Shown: positions 1 through 10,908 of the stretch, piece by piece
Numbering within the stretch: position 1 is the first letter of the stretch
Layout: every line of letters begins with the position of its first letter
NCBI GenBank assembly: GCA_910890315.1
Contig: CAJVGD010000006.1
Coordinates: 310,001-374,000 of the forward strand
DNA length: 64,000 nt
Direction of reading: 5' to 3'
From: Serendipita indica DSM 11827
Taxonomy: Eukaryota; Basidiomycota; Agaricomycetes; Sebacinales; Serendipitaceae
Translations under genes and position numbers: made by a program
Notes under the pieces: model-generated
Databases searched by the model: none
The model's input: the letters and a program-made list of their open reading frames with translations, nothing else
What the model was told of the DNA's origin: nothing

Positions 1-732
1 ACTACGTAGATTCGGCTTTTGATCTGTTCGTTCCAGCGGCGAAGTTTTGTCATTGGACCCCCAATCTCTATATAGAAGTGCGGAAATGACCCTTTCGGAC
101 CCAGGGAATCCATCTTCCGAGAATAGAGAAAGATGGCAATAAACGCTTCTCGACTAGTAAACCCCGGGATAGCTTGAAATCGGTCAGATCCAAGCATATG
201 TACAAGCAGTGCATACGGTAGTGATAAGGCACAGGCTCTGGTGCTGAACCGTAGATAACAGCATCAACAATTTTCGTGGCTGTCTATTCAGGTTGAGTAC
301 GACTTCCTGCATCCAGTTATACTAACAATAGCCTGGTGGGTTACCGATTTGAACTTCGCTAATCTTTTTGAGGCCTCCGCATCTTTTTGCTCGGCATTTT
401 CTATTCGAGACTTCCAGTCAATCGAGGGTTGTTGTCCTATTTCGATTGCGCGCTCCTTGACGCCTTCCCATTTCGGTTCACATGGTTTTTTGATGAAGTC
501 GAGGAAGAGATTTAGGTCGCTTGGGTTTGTCAGAAATCTGTATTCAATCGACCAGAACATACCTCGGGGAACATTGTCTTTTAGCAGGAGGAATCTCTTC
601 GATACTAGCAGCAAGTTCCCAGATTGTAAACACCCTATCCATTAACCCTCGAGGAGAGGGGGATAGCTTGACACGATGGAAAGTGAGTATACCATTGGGA
701 CTTGCGTCCATCGTTTGTTGCTTGTTGCTCAC
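1..732 (-). pseudogene. Family A protein, copy 1 (5' part; runs off window start)
   Basis: I do not recognise this family. It is called A because three copies occur here (also 6803-8548 and 47586-49170). The copy reads right to left and its 3' part lies outside the window. Shared segments can be followed: an N-terminal FTIWELAASIEE stretch (about 545-700), the block around KRFLLLKDNVPRG and EYRFLTNPSDLNLFLDF (about 480-610), a charged helix ending ASKRLAKFKS (about 350-420), and a SREAFIAIFLYSR block (about 105-165). The first two blocks lie in different frames at about 570-600 with no room for an intron, so this copy looks frameshifted relative to the others. It is divergent from B copy 1. 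Function unknown. Confidence 0.5.
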
Positions 733-819
733 AAGGTGCTAGTTACTGCTCCTGTTTGTTGGTAGTACTCGCCAAGTGCTTTAGACCACAATATAGGCCT
801 CACCTGGACCATCGACAAG

Positions 820-946
820 CCTCGTGTTGTGCTAGATTTCCGGGTGATAAAGGGTGGCCGGCCTGATGGGGCGCCAATAAACCTGCAATCGAAGCCCGAT
901 CACGACTTGATGAACTGCTGGTTATTTCCAGGTTCACAGGCCTACC
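820..946 (+). other. Conserved reading frame in the A/B spacer, copy 1
   Basis: The spacer between A and B keeps an open frame on the B strand with about 40 alignable codons. It starts near PRVVLDFRVIKGG and ends DLMNCWLFPGSQAY. The same frame occurs at 8638-8745 and 49199-49309. It has no ATG of its own, so it is probably an upstream exon of B whose start I could not place. A conserved non-coding spacer is possible, since one opposite-strand frame is also open in copy 2. Confidence 0.4.
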
Positions 947-1027
947 CTCACCTGCCTCGCTGAATCCCGCAGATATCAATATAAGCTAGCATAAAATGAT
1001 ATGCGATCCCTTTTCCTGGGGAACTAG

Positions 1028-3039
1028 ATGGCTTCAGGATCTCTGCAACCGGGGGCAGAACCACTCGCAAGAGGAAGATCCTACTCAGTTTTTGAAGCTC
1101 TCCTTGGGCGGGATCATCAGACAGCAAAGGAGCGAGACGGACCTTTCCGCCTTATCCGCTGGCTACTGGAAGTGACAACGAACGCTGCACTTAGAGCCCA
1201 AGTTAACATCATCACAACCTTTGCATTCATTCGAGCTGCACGACAGGAATGTGTCCGACTCGAAAACGCAATAAATGGCACCCTGGGGCAAGAAACACCC
1301 AGTGTCTCGTTTGAGGGATTCAAGAAAACTAAAGAGGGCATAAGCAAGCTAGAAGAGTGCGCAAGCGGTTTTCAAATCCTCTAAGACTGACCTTTCTGCC
1401 AGTATTTTGCTCGAAGAATGGGAGTATACCGTCGAGCCAAACATTTTCGAGTCCAAATCAGTCCTTGAGTGTCGCAAAAGTGTCGAATCATGGGAGCGAA
1501 ACCGTGCGAAAGTCCTTGACAAATTTCTCAGAGTGTCTGTTTTGTCACCGGGTGGGGCAAGACCCAACCCCGAAGTTTGTCCTCTTATTCGTCCTGAAAT
1601 TCCCTCACTGATCACGAGGCTCTCGTTCAGACTCTTTGGGAACCTCGTCGTGATGATGCACTTGTTCTGCGTACCATGGTAGAGCATATCGAACCAGAGC
1701 GTATAATTATCGAGTGAGTGTTGATGCTTAGGGCCTTTAATATATCTAACGGGCCAATTAGCGAGAGGCTGAACCAGTCTCGTACTATTTTGCGAAGTCT
1801 TATGGGCTTAGCAGAACGCGCACAACCAGTCCTAAATAGAGAGGTGAGGTATTGAAGGGTTAGCCTATCCCTTAATGACACGAAAATCCTATAGAGGACT
1901 ACTTATGCCATCAAGACAGCTTGGTTCATCCGCGTCGCGATCGAAGAGTCCAAAAGTGTCAATACAAGATATCTTCGCCGAAGATACCTTCAAGGTTCAG
2001 ACGTTTGGGCCACTGCATTAGAGTACGTTGGCAATTGACCTATCTTCGGTCCACCTCACAAACGTCAGCCTCGCATTATCCATAGCAGGAGATAATGTTG
2101 GGATGGGGGAAGTGGCGCGAAAGTATCAGACGTTCGTGGACAAATTACTTGTGAGTCAGTCTGAAAGGTATATGCATGATTATAACTGGTTAATAGCGTA
2201 TTTATCGATTCAAATTGTTACGGACAGTCCTAATTTCTGGCAGACACGGACAGCACCCTTTCTCCTCAAGCTCTCCTTGATCTCTTCGCAGCCGGCGCTC
2301 ATGTGTCTCGTCCATTCATGTCCCAGAATCACGCATTAGTCGAACTCTGCTATGAACTTGGACAGCAGTACAGCAGCACTGGTGTGGGAGACTTGGATAA
2401 ACTTGAAGCAGTACAAGAGTGAGTAATACAGGTGGTGATTTGTGCTTCAATCTGATGTCATACAGTGCTATTTCGCGGTGTTTGGACGCAGCAAACGCTG
2501 CTCGACGAGAACAGGTGAACTTGGCGACGATGCAGCAGCCCAACAAAGGCGCCATTGAGCAAGCGTATCGGATTGCTTATGAATCGGTCAAAGCTGCACT
2601 TCGAAGTTTATCTAGTCCCGAAATCAATACCATCGACGCCACCATGACACAGGCCAGAGCAGAGGATGAAGAGCGTATGAGAGCGTACCAAGAAAGATTC
2701 GCAAAGGTGCGTTCTACCCGCCGCAAGAGATTTGATTGACAGTCTTCACAGGCCCAGTTGACGCAGCCGAGCACCAGAATGGTTCGAGTGAGGATGGGTA
2801 ACCGAGACAGTGAGCCAGAAAAACGCACATTACCCGAGTATAACTAACGCGCTGGTATAGTCATCGTCCCAGATGATACACGGATTGCCGCGCTAATCTG
2901 GAGCGAGCAGCAGAATACACGGCAGAGAATTATTGGGATCAGGAGAGGTGGTGCCCTCGTTGAGCCTCATCGGACGATTGGCGAGATTGCTGGAGGTGCT
3001 GGTGCTCTGCAGCTCGACATGCAGTTTGCTACTTCTTGA
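1028..3039 (+). CDS. Family B protein, copy 1, with C-terminal ubiquitin-like domain
   Basis: Unrecognised family with three copies here. The model joins about nine exons: 1028-1370 (MASGSLQPGAE onward), then ILLEEWEYTVEPN, TLWEPRRDDALVLRTM, ERLNQSRTILRSLMGLAE, RTTYAIKTAWFIRVAIEE, a KYQTFVDKLL exon, and three 3' exons. The protein is mostly helical and charged, with possible coiled coil around residues 70-115. The last exons (2779-3036) encode about 85 residues starting MVRVRMGNRDIIVPDDTRI and ending RTIGEIAGGAGALQLDMQF. Their order of strands and loops resembles ubiquitin (a first strand, a VxPxDTI-like turn, then RIIGIRRGG and RTIGEI in place of RLIFAGK and RTLSDY). There is no terminal Gly-Gly. 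The frame is open throughout. Bases 2234-3194 are about 99% identical to copy 2. The start is the first ATG of the exon; true coding may begin upstream. Confidence 0.6.
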
Positions 3040-3194
3040 CCGAAACGTATTGAATTTGTTGCCGCGAATCTCAATGTATGCATCCCCGCAGCGTTTGGAC
3101 AGCGGAATCCCGAGAGGACTGAGAATGATCGCCTATCGGAGGCGGAAGAAGGATTTGACGCGAGGCGATAGGACTGTGCCGCTTGGTAGGCTAT
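2234..3194. repeat. Near-identical ~960-base tract, partner of 10104-11063
   Basis: This tract matches 10104-11063 with roughly a dozen substitutions and one single-base indel, counted by eye. Introns are included. Upstream the B genes are clearly diverged, and identity stops abruptly just after GGTAGGCTATGA on the 3' side, about 155 bases beyond the B stop codon. Confidence 0.9.
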
Positions 3195-4117
3195 GAGCTT
3201 CGCCGTAGTAACCAGATCACGCTGATTGCGCGCTGCTACAGCTCGTGAGATAGGGAATCTATGAAGAATTATGATGAAATGGGATTTTGGCTGCATGAAA
3301 CTCACTTGTTTGGGGCTACTCTGGTCCAAAAGTAGAGAGTCCATGAGAAATTTGTACAAGTCTCCGTCGTCTAGAGTCGTTTTAAAGAGAAGAGATTGCA
3401 TCCATTCGTCGCGTAGTCGTGGCGAATCCAGAATTGTCACGTATAGCCATTCTACATCTAGCCGTAGTTCATAGTAATCCACGCCTGAGATGCCTTGGCG
3501 TATCCCGGTCGGAATATAATCCTTGTTACATTGCCGCACAACGGCCCACAATTCCTGTGGCGTCATGCCCGTCCAGTTCTGAAGTAGACCAAGGCAGCGC
3601 TCGTGAAGCAGTGGATATAGCGATGCCGCACAGCTGAATGTTCGCCTATCAGATTCACGACGAACCGTCCTCCATCTCTGACCAGCCTTTAAGCCTCTGA
3701 TGAGTCGCGTCTGCCCAGGTGAGAATCGGCGAAGGTTGTCGACAATAGGTGCATCCCCGGTGCGTTCGAGCAGTTCTTTGAATATCTGTTGATCGTCTTC
3801 TCCAAACGGTCCGACAATCGCGACCTCGTCTGTATATCGCTGATCGTCCTCATCGAGATGTAGCGTCCGCTTTGCCTCGGCACTAGGTTCGTCATGTCTC
3901 CCAGCTACTCGACTGTTGTTCAACCAGGATTCAATTTCTCGCTGGTGAGCGTCACCGTTGGTCCGTCTGGCGTGGCGGACAGACCGACCCATAGGTAAAC
4001 GTCGACGTAGGAGCAGCCTCCACAGATCTTGGTGAGATGAGCATGAAGGCTCTGAACGGAGCTGATATTTTCCCTTACAATGCAGTACTCTTCGGAGATG
4101 CTGTATTGCTCAGCCAT
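3191..4117 (-). CDS. Hypothetical protein, orphan
   Basis: I do not recognise this protein. The model starts at the ATG at 4117 (MAEQYSISEEYCIVREN) and reads CSYVDVYLW up to a GT-AG intron. It continues REIESWLNNSRVAGRHDE and runs open to SSPKQ. A strong GTGAGT donor there joins a short last exon (QRAISVIWLLRRSS) whose TAG sits at 3191-3193. The predicted product is about 270 residues, soluble, charged, with no signal peptide or membrane segment. If the last intron is ignored, the frame stays open to 2967, antisense to the end of B, which I regard as fortuitous. The stop codon falls exactly at the edge of the duplicated tract, so the 3' end may have been remade when that tract arrived. Confidence 0.5.
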
Positions 4118-4511
4118 GTGGTTGGAGTCCAATGGGTGGTTAATTTTGTCGTGTCCAAAGCCAATTCATACTTTGACCCGATAGTCACCTCTGTTCCGCC
4201 GTAACGTGACGCAGGTGATTGCGACAGTCCGGTATCTGCCTCGGGGTCTGGTGATTATTGCACTTAGTCGAGGGCGAGCAAGGGTCGTGCGCGGTTTCCA
4301 TGAGGCCTCCCCTAATCTTAACCAGCAATCTAATCCCTTCTTGGCAAGAGAGCATGACCAGGATATATTTGCGACTGTATTATACCTCTTCCTATAGTTA
4401 ACCAGCCAGGACGCCGAACGATTCTCTGTCCTCGAGGCGGCGGTTTACTTATATATCTGCCGGCTGCCTCTGATCCAGTTCCCACTTGTCCCGGGTATCA
4501 CCAATTCCAAC
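4118..4511. other. Intergenic, divergent spacer
   Basis: This spacer lies between the orphan minus gene and the first membrane-protein gene. A TATA-like TTATATAT at about 4449 precedes the plus-strand ATG by about 60 bases. The only open frame (4206-4397) looks like chance. Confidence 0.4.
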
Positions 4512-5412
4512 ATGGAATCACAAAACGGGCCTGTACCTCCCAGCCCCGCCCAGATCGAAAAGGCCGTGTACGAATGTATGTGACTCTACTTATGATCTCG
4601 CGTTCTGATTTTCCTGGATAGACCCATATGCCAAAATCGTCCAGCAATACTTGGATGGGTGGATTAAAACACTTAATAGTGGCACTGTCGTTGTGCGTAT
4701 GACTATATTCACGCGGAGTGAACTAATCCGCTTCGCAAATCATTGTCTAGAGCACCCTATTGTCAGCCGTTGCTACTGCCTTCTTCATTCACATCCAAGA
4801 AAAGATTGGTTAGTATGACTCGTCTTCTAATACCTTGCTCTTACCACTTTCTTCTGCGTCACCTTCTTCCACTCAAACTGCAGCCAATAACTCGTCCCCC
4901 AGTACCATGCCCTCAACACCGTCCTCGACGGCTCCTTCCTCCCAAACTGCAACGACACGGGCACTCCTCGTCTTCGCCTACGCTTCCATATTCGCCAACT
5001 GCACAGCAGCAATCACGTCTTTCTATCTCGCGAACTATTTGCTGTATATTCCGATTCAAATCTCACAAAAGATGTTTCGTCAATCATCTGTGGACTTTAA
5101 CATCAACAATCTTATAACGCATATTAATAGCCAAATTGGATACGCCGATTGGCGCATGGTTCGAATTTATTGTAAGCCTGTATCATCATAATAACACGTA
5201 ACTGATGCATTACAGGGCAGTTTACATCCTTCTTCGGATTCATTTCCGTCTTTGTAGAGCTTGCGCTCTACGGATATCAATTCGAGACCAGTCGAGACGT
5301 CAAGATCGCCCTTGGATTCTTGACCGTAATGGGAGCTATTCCTCTGGTCGCTTCTGTCTACATTATCATTCAACGGATTCGTAGCCTATTGAACGAGAAT
5401 CCTACTCTGTGA
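4512..5412 (+). CDS. Multi-pass membrane protein, tandem paralog 1
   Basis: Unrecognised membrane protein. Exons read MESQNGPVPPSPAQIEKAV, then YPYAKIVQQYLDGWIKTLN, then STLLSAVATAFFIHIQEKIG. An exon rich in Ser, Thr and Pro follows (about 4850-5170), and the last exon begins WQFTSFFGFISVFVELALYG. Membrane segments are visible at LLSAVATAFFIHI, ALLVFAYASIFANCTAAI, FTSFFGFISVFVELALYG and ALGFLTVMGAIPLVASVY. The protein ends NENPTL. The exon border near 4795-4850 is not certain. Its downstream neighbour at 6041-6727 has the same plan: a hydrophobic segment followed by HIQEKI/HVQEKI, a second membrane segment, an IPLKIS/IPIQIS motif and two C-terminal segments. Such short membrane proteins form lineage-specific families in agaricomycetes. 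No function can be assigned. Confidence 0.65.
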
Positions 5413-6040
5413 AACTCTGGTGCGAAAAGGGACTGAAATCAACTATTCCATGTGAGTAATTGACCTAATCTATAGAGACAAAGAGTGTCTAATTCCAGTA
5501 CGACACTGGGCAAAAGGAGGTATTCATAGACTTAGACGTATAAAAGCGCTCAGTGCAACGGCCTATATCATATACAGTACTGTTTTACAAGCCATTGCAT
5601 CAATTTTTAGTGCCCTTCGTACCTGTTCTGATTCGCCGCCTACTATTAGACATATTGAGCATTCTGTAAATAAATGAAGACTCCGTTTCGCGTTTATTAA
5701 TTCAATCACGAGTCTCTTGTGCTTAGTGCATACCCGGTGCGCACCCCAAGTCTCTAACACTAGGATCGAACAGATGGCCCAAACGGCATGCTCGGGAGAT
5801 ATGTAGCCTCGGCTCTGTAGTCTTGCTGACGCCCCGATATTGCTCTTGGCTTCTTTATGAAGTAGAGTTATGCATATGCACAGGTAAAGTGGAAGGCGGT
5901 GAACCTAACCCTCGGGATTGTCCATAACAGCAAGATGGCCTTAAGGCATGACAGCCAGCCCAGGTCGCTTAAGCCCTCGAGGGAGATCCCCTACTATTTC
6001 CACACTATGACGTCCAATCGTGACCAATTGACCCAGCCAG
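5413..6040. other. Intergenic
   Basis: Spacer between the two tandem membrane-protein genes. I see no credible gene; the short minus frame at 5563-5760 lacks support. Confidence 0.4.
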
Positions 6041-6727
6041 GTGATTGAACAACTTATCGAGGCACATATTGATACTTACGCTCAGTTTGCAGCACGTGTT
6101 CTCAATCTTGTCAAAATTCATGTACTGGGTTGGTCCAGCATGTACAACAAGGCAACCGTCATGGTAGGCGCTCTCTCTCACAGTGCTGCGATGATGTTTA
6201 CGGTGACAAAAGAGTGCTATTATGGTGCCTTTGTCGTGGAGTCTCTTCGCCCACGTGCAGGAGAAGATTCAACAAATCCAAGAGGCAGGTCTCCCCACAA
6301 ACTCGATCACGCTGCTCGCTCTATCCATCATGAGTTATCTCACTATAATATGCAATTCATACGCGGCAATTATGGCTTTCATTAACGCAGAAAGGATGTC
6401 CCAGATACCGTTGAAGATTTCCCAAACGGCCGCAGACAAACCGGATGTCGGGGCAATTCGAGGAGATGTTGTCACTATCATCATGTACCATGTCAAGGTG
6501 CAATTTTGGTCTCTTCTAAGGGCTTACTGTACGTCTGGATGCCGCTCGGACGGCGTCGGCTGACCTTAGCACAAGGGTTCTTCTACTTCATTACTGGCTA
6601 TCTTAGCATCTGGATCGAACTCAACTTGTATGTCTGGGTGATTACAGGAAGTTTTCCACTGCAATTATTCGCATCGACGTCGACAGGGGTGGCCTTGCTA
6701 CCCATAGGGCTCTTCTGGCTAGGATGA
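6041..6727 (+). CDS. Multi-pass membrane protein, tandem paralog 2
   Basis: Paralog of the gene at 4512-5412. Recognisable exons carry YAQFAARVLNLVKIHVLG, then a membrane segment around VGALSHSAAMMF, then FAHVQEKIQQIQEAGLPTN. Next come a second segment (LLALSIMSYLTIICNSY), MSQIPLKISQTAAD, YHVKVQFWSLLRAY, and a last exon with two segments (FYFITGYLSIWIELNLYVW and LFASTSTGVALLPIGLFW). The stop is at 6725-6727. The 5' exon is not fixed: the frame is open from 6041, but the paralog has an extra N-terminal exon that may lie upstream. Tandem arrangement, same strand and shared motif order indicate local duplication. Function unknown. Confidence 0.55.
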
Positions 6728-6802
6728 ATTACGTCCTACATAGTCTACAGTGGCAGAATGATTGAATAGTCTTGTACATGCTCTAGGATATATTAATCGA
6801 AA

Positions 6803-8548
6803 TCAGCCCCAAAACTTCCATTTGCTTTTTTTTGATGGCCGGCGAGGTACAAAGTCTGTTTTTGCAGAACTCTCCGGTCCCTCTGTTGAGGCAGCCGAGG
6901 CACCACTCGGCACTGTATGAAGACTAGTCCGTGTGGTTGGTCCGATCGCCATTTCTACTTTTCTATTGGGTGTCTGCGGTTGATTTTGTGGGTTTGAAGC
7001 CCGGGACTTGACCTCGATAACTTCAGTAGGCCGAGTGGGATGGGCACCATCGCTACGCACATCTGGAGGAATGTGCGCTGATTTAGCCACAATTCCCGTT
7101 CGAATAGCCGGAGATCCGAGTCCAGTAGGAGTCGATGATGGAGCATCTGTGGTGGTACGTTGTGGATTTAATGGTGGAGAGGATGGATTGATACCTCCCC
7201 CGATCTGGATGCTTGTAATGGATGACGTAGAATTACGAGCTAGATGGAGAGTGGTTTCCCCTGGTGAAACCAGATTCCTAGCCCCACTGGTGGGCGTCTG
7301 CGATCGGCTGGCCGGTGCTGTGGGCGGTCTGGCAATCTGGGGGTCCACTTCTGTCCCAACCGATACTGGTGAGGAGGATGATGCTACTTGTTCCCCCAGT
7401 GAAGGAGGCAAGTGTTCGTATTGCCTGCAGATATCGAGGTGATTCCAATTCGATTTGTTGGACCAATCCTTTGGCCACTTCGGATCACCGGAATCGCCGA
7501 GACCTCGGAACATCCATTTACAGTCTATATCACCATCGGTTTTGGGGCTCCAAATGTTGTTTATGGCTTGAGTGAGATTCGTGAACCTGCCCTTCATTTC
7601 TTTATCGTCGTGTTTGAACAACGCAAACTCGGATGTAGGCGATCTCAGCTCTGTTAGATGACCTTTTTGACCTATAATATATGAGAGATCGCTTAACAAT
7701 GCTATGGGATTACCTTTGAGATGATAAGTTTCACCCTGGTCATGAGAGAATATGAGTCGGCCTTCAGAAGAGTTGTTTTTGACTGCAATCCAGTCCTCAG
7801 GCACTTCAAAGTAACCTCTACTCATGACGACGTATAGTCGCTTTGTAATTTTGCCCTTCCACTCGCACAGCTGATTCTTCTTCGTGTCCAGCTCATAAAA
7901 ATGTGGTGACGATCCTTGGGGTCCACCTTTATGCCCATTACCTTTATGCCGATTAAATAAGAACATGGAAATGAACCCTTCCCGACTGATGAGTCCTGGG
8001 ACGGCTTCAGATGGTCAGAACTGAGGATGTACAGGCTTGCAAAGCTATTACGTACTGTAGGTGTGCTTTTCACAGGTTTTAATGAGACCGGAGGGATCAA
8101 CAACGAAAATGGAGCCATAGGAATCAACATCAACTTCTTTCCGTGCTAGCTGTTTCTGTCGGGATTGAGCGACAATACGAGGAGCCGGCTCGGACCTACA
8201 AGTTTTGAAGCAGCTGCTGTTAGTATGTCTCCGGCTTTTTGATCTTTCTTCTCGGCCCCTTGCATTTTTTGTCTCCACTCTGGAAACTGGTCGTCAACGT
8301 ATAGACTTGCCGCACTCCATGAGCCTTTATTTGGTGTGTGCATGAATTTGAATAAAGGATCCGGGCTCCTTGTAATCATTAGCATAAGATATTAGAAGCC
8401 TCAACTCGTACCGCGTTGGTACGACGCGCCTCTCGTCAATCTCGACGATGAGATCCCCAATGAAAACAATCCTGTCCGCATACAAGCGGTCATATCGAGC
8501 CAGCGGGGCAATTATTGGGTTGGTTATACCTGAGAAATTGTTGCTCAT
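6803..8548 (-). CDS. Family A protein, copy 2 (best-preserved copy)
   Basis: Unrecognised family and the reference copy here. It starts at 8548 with MSNNFSGITNPIIAPLARYD, continues through DRIVFIGDLIVEIDERRVVP and RYELRLLISYANDY, then DPLFKFMHTPNKGSWSAASL and a charged helix (QKMQGAEKKDQKAGDILTAA). Next come a RQKQLARKEVDVDSYGSIFV exon, then AVPGLISREGFISMFLFNR, and one long 3' exon from 7966 down. This exon has a conserved part (RLYVVMSRGYFEVPEDW, EGRLIFSHDQGETYHLKG, TDGDIDCKWMFRG). It ends in about 190 residues rich in Pro, Ser and Thr, finishing KKSKWKFWG. No signal peptide or membrane segment is seen. Exon borders between 7970 and 8330 are approximate. It faces B copy 2 across about 280 bases, suggesting shared control. 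The fold and function are unknown. Confidence 0.6.
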
Positions 8549-8637
8549 TGTCCTTCCTAGTCAACCGCGAGGGCAGAGTATAGGATTATGTGGTGTGGCC
8601 AATCCGTCTCCCACGACATATGCCTCACCTGGACCTC

Positions 8638-8745
8638 GTGGCGTTCCCGATTTCTTGGTGATAAAGAGTGATGGACCTGACCAGGGGGAAGCGTCCGATC
8701 ACGGTTTGATAAGCTGCTGGTTATGTCCAACTGCACAGGCCTACC
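8638..8745 (+). other. Conserved reading frame in the A/B spacer, copy 2
   Basis: Open plus-strand frame reading VPDFLVIKSDGP, DHGLISCWLCPTAQAY and on for a few codons. It aligns codon by codon with the spacers of copies 1 and 3 (shared DF, P, DH, L, CWL and AQA positions). No in-frame ATG lies close upstream. It is a probable missing 5' exon of B. Confidence 0.4.
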
Positions 8746-8828
8746 TCAGTATCCTCGTTGAATCTTGCAGATGTTGATATAAACCCGCAAAAGGATGCGG
8801 TTTACCTGTTCCCAGTACCGAAGGGACA

Positions 8829-10908
8829 ATGGATAGACCTCCATATTCCGGGGCAAGACTGCAAGGGAGTAGAACGTCAGATGGACGTTTTGGTGCCAGC
8901 AGAGAGGGTGGGAGGGAAACAAAATACTCCATTTTTGACGATCTTCTTGGACAAGACCATCAGAGGGCAAAGGAGCAAGGGGGACTGTTTCCTCTTCTTC
9001 GGTGTTTACTAGAAGTGACGACGCACACTGCCCTTGGGGCGCATGTCAACATTCTCACTACCCTTGCATTCGTTCGAGCTGCAAGACAGGAATGCGCCCG
9101 ACTCGAAAACTCGATGAATGGCCCACAGCAAGACACGCTCGGCGCCTCATTAGCTCTGTTTAGGGACAATATAGAGTGCATAAAACGCCTGGAAAAGTGA
9201 GTATTGGGTTTATTCGAGGGCTTTTCTGTATAATCTTAATTTGCGGCAGTATCCTGCTCGAGGATTGGGACCACACCAATGACTCCAGTATTTTCGACTC
9301 CAAATCGGTTCTCGAGTGTCGAACAAGTATCGATTTGTGGGAGCAAAATCGCACACAGGTTGTCAACAAGCTTCTCAGGGTCTCTGAGTTGTCGGGAGAA
9401 TCAAGGCCCGACCCAGATGTTCGTTCTCTTCCTCCTCCGGAATTCGCCTCGTTAATCGTGCATATCCGCTGCAGAATCTCTGGGAGGCCCGTCGTGATGA
9501 TGCACTCATTCTGCGTACCATGGTGGAGCATATCCCGACAGACAGCGGAGTTACTGAGTGAGTCAATAGACGTTTGAGTCTTCGAACATATCTAAGCCCC
9601 TATGAAGTGACAACTTCAAACAATCCCACAATGCTTTACAGAATCTTATGGCCTTGGCGGAAAGTGAAAAGCAAGGAGCAGGAGGTGTACAATACAGTCT
9701 TGAAAGAAAGGCAAGAGTAGTAAAGAACCGCGTCGAGCTCTACTGACGCATAGAATCTTGTAGAGGACTGCATACGCCATCAAAGCGGCTTGGCTCATCC
9801 GTGTTACAGTCGAAGAGTCCAAAAATAAATCTTTCACGAAACCTCTCCGCCGAAGGTACCTTCGACGCACAGATGTTTGGGCTACCGCATATGAGTACGT
9901 CCAGTATTGAGATCCCTGAGATTTACTAATGATGAACAGCTTTGTATCATCCATAGCTAATGGTAACGTCGCTCCCACAGAAGTGGAGCAGAAGTATCAG
10001 ACCTTTGTGTACAAGTTACTCGTAAGTCAATATACAGGGAGAATTTCTGATTATAACACCTTTGTAGAGTGCGTTTGTATTAAGTCGCTACGGATGACCC
10101 TGATTTCTGGCAGACACGGACAGCACCCTTTCTCCTCAAGCTCTCCTAGATCTCTTCGCAGCCGGCGCTCATGTGTCTCGTCCATTCATGTCCCAGAATC
10201 ACGCATTAGTCGAACTCTGCTATGAACTTGGACAGCAGTACAGCAGCACTGGTGTGGGAGACTTGGACAAACTTGAAGCAGTACAAGAGTGAGTAATACA
10301 GGTGGTGATTTGTGCTTCAATCTGATGTCATACAGTGCTATTTCACGGTGTTTGGACGCAGCAAACGCTGCTCGACGAGAACAGGTGAACTTGGCGACGA
10401 TGCAGCAGCCCAACAAAGGCGCCATTGAGCAAGCGTATCGGATTGCTTATGAATCGGTCAAAGCTGCACTTCGAAGTTTATCTAGTCCCGAAATCAATAC
10501 CATCGACGCCACCATGACACAGGCCAGAGCAGAGGATGAAGAGCGTATGAGAGCGTACCAAGAAAGATTCGCAAAAGTGCGTTCTACTCGCCGCAAGAGA
10601 TTTGATTGACAGTCTTCACAGGCCCAGTTGACGCAGCCGAGCACCAGAATGGTTCGAGTGAGGATGGGTAACCGAGACAGTGAGCCAGAAAACGCACATT
10701 ACCCGAGCATAACTAACGCGCTGGTATAGTCATCGTCCCAGATGATACACGGATTGCCGCGCTCATCTGGAGCGAGCAACAGAATACACGGCAGAGAATT
10801 ATTGGGATCAGGAGAGGTGGTGTCCTCGTTGAGCCTCATCGGACGATTGGCGAGATTGCTGGAGGTGCTGGTGCTCTGCAGCTCGACATGCAGTTTGCTA
10901 CTTCTTGA
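8829..10908 (+). CDS. Family B protein, copy 2, with C-terminal ubiquitin-like domain
   Basis: Paralog of the gene at 1028-3039. The model starts MDRPPYSGARLQGSRTSDG and keeps the same exon order: a CLLEVTTHTALGAHVNIL helical exon, ILLEDWDHTNDSSIFDSKS, an exon opening NLWEARRDDALILRTMVEH, LMALAESEKQGAGG, RTAYAIKAAWLIRVTVEE, FVSSIANGNVAPTEVEQKYQ, and the 3' block ending with the ubiquitin-like domain (10649-10905). The intron at 9711-9763 uses a GC donor (AAG|GCAAGA) where copy 3 has AAG|GTAAGA. The intron before NLWEARRDD has the same position in all three copies. From 10104 on the gene is almost identical to copy 1. The start is inferred from copy 3, which has MGRHPYPGARTQGSRR at the same place. 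Function unknown. Confidence 0.6.

Noticed and set aside
2967-3190. Extension of the orphan minus gene antisense to B
   Set aside because: A strong GTGAGT donor and a short last exon give a natural end at 3191; the extension is antisense to B exons and also open at 10836-11070.
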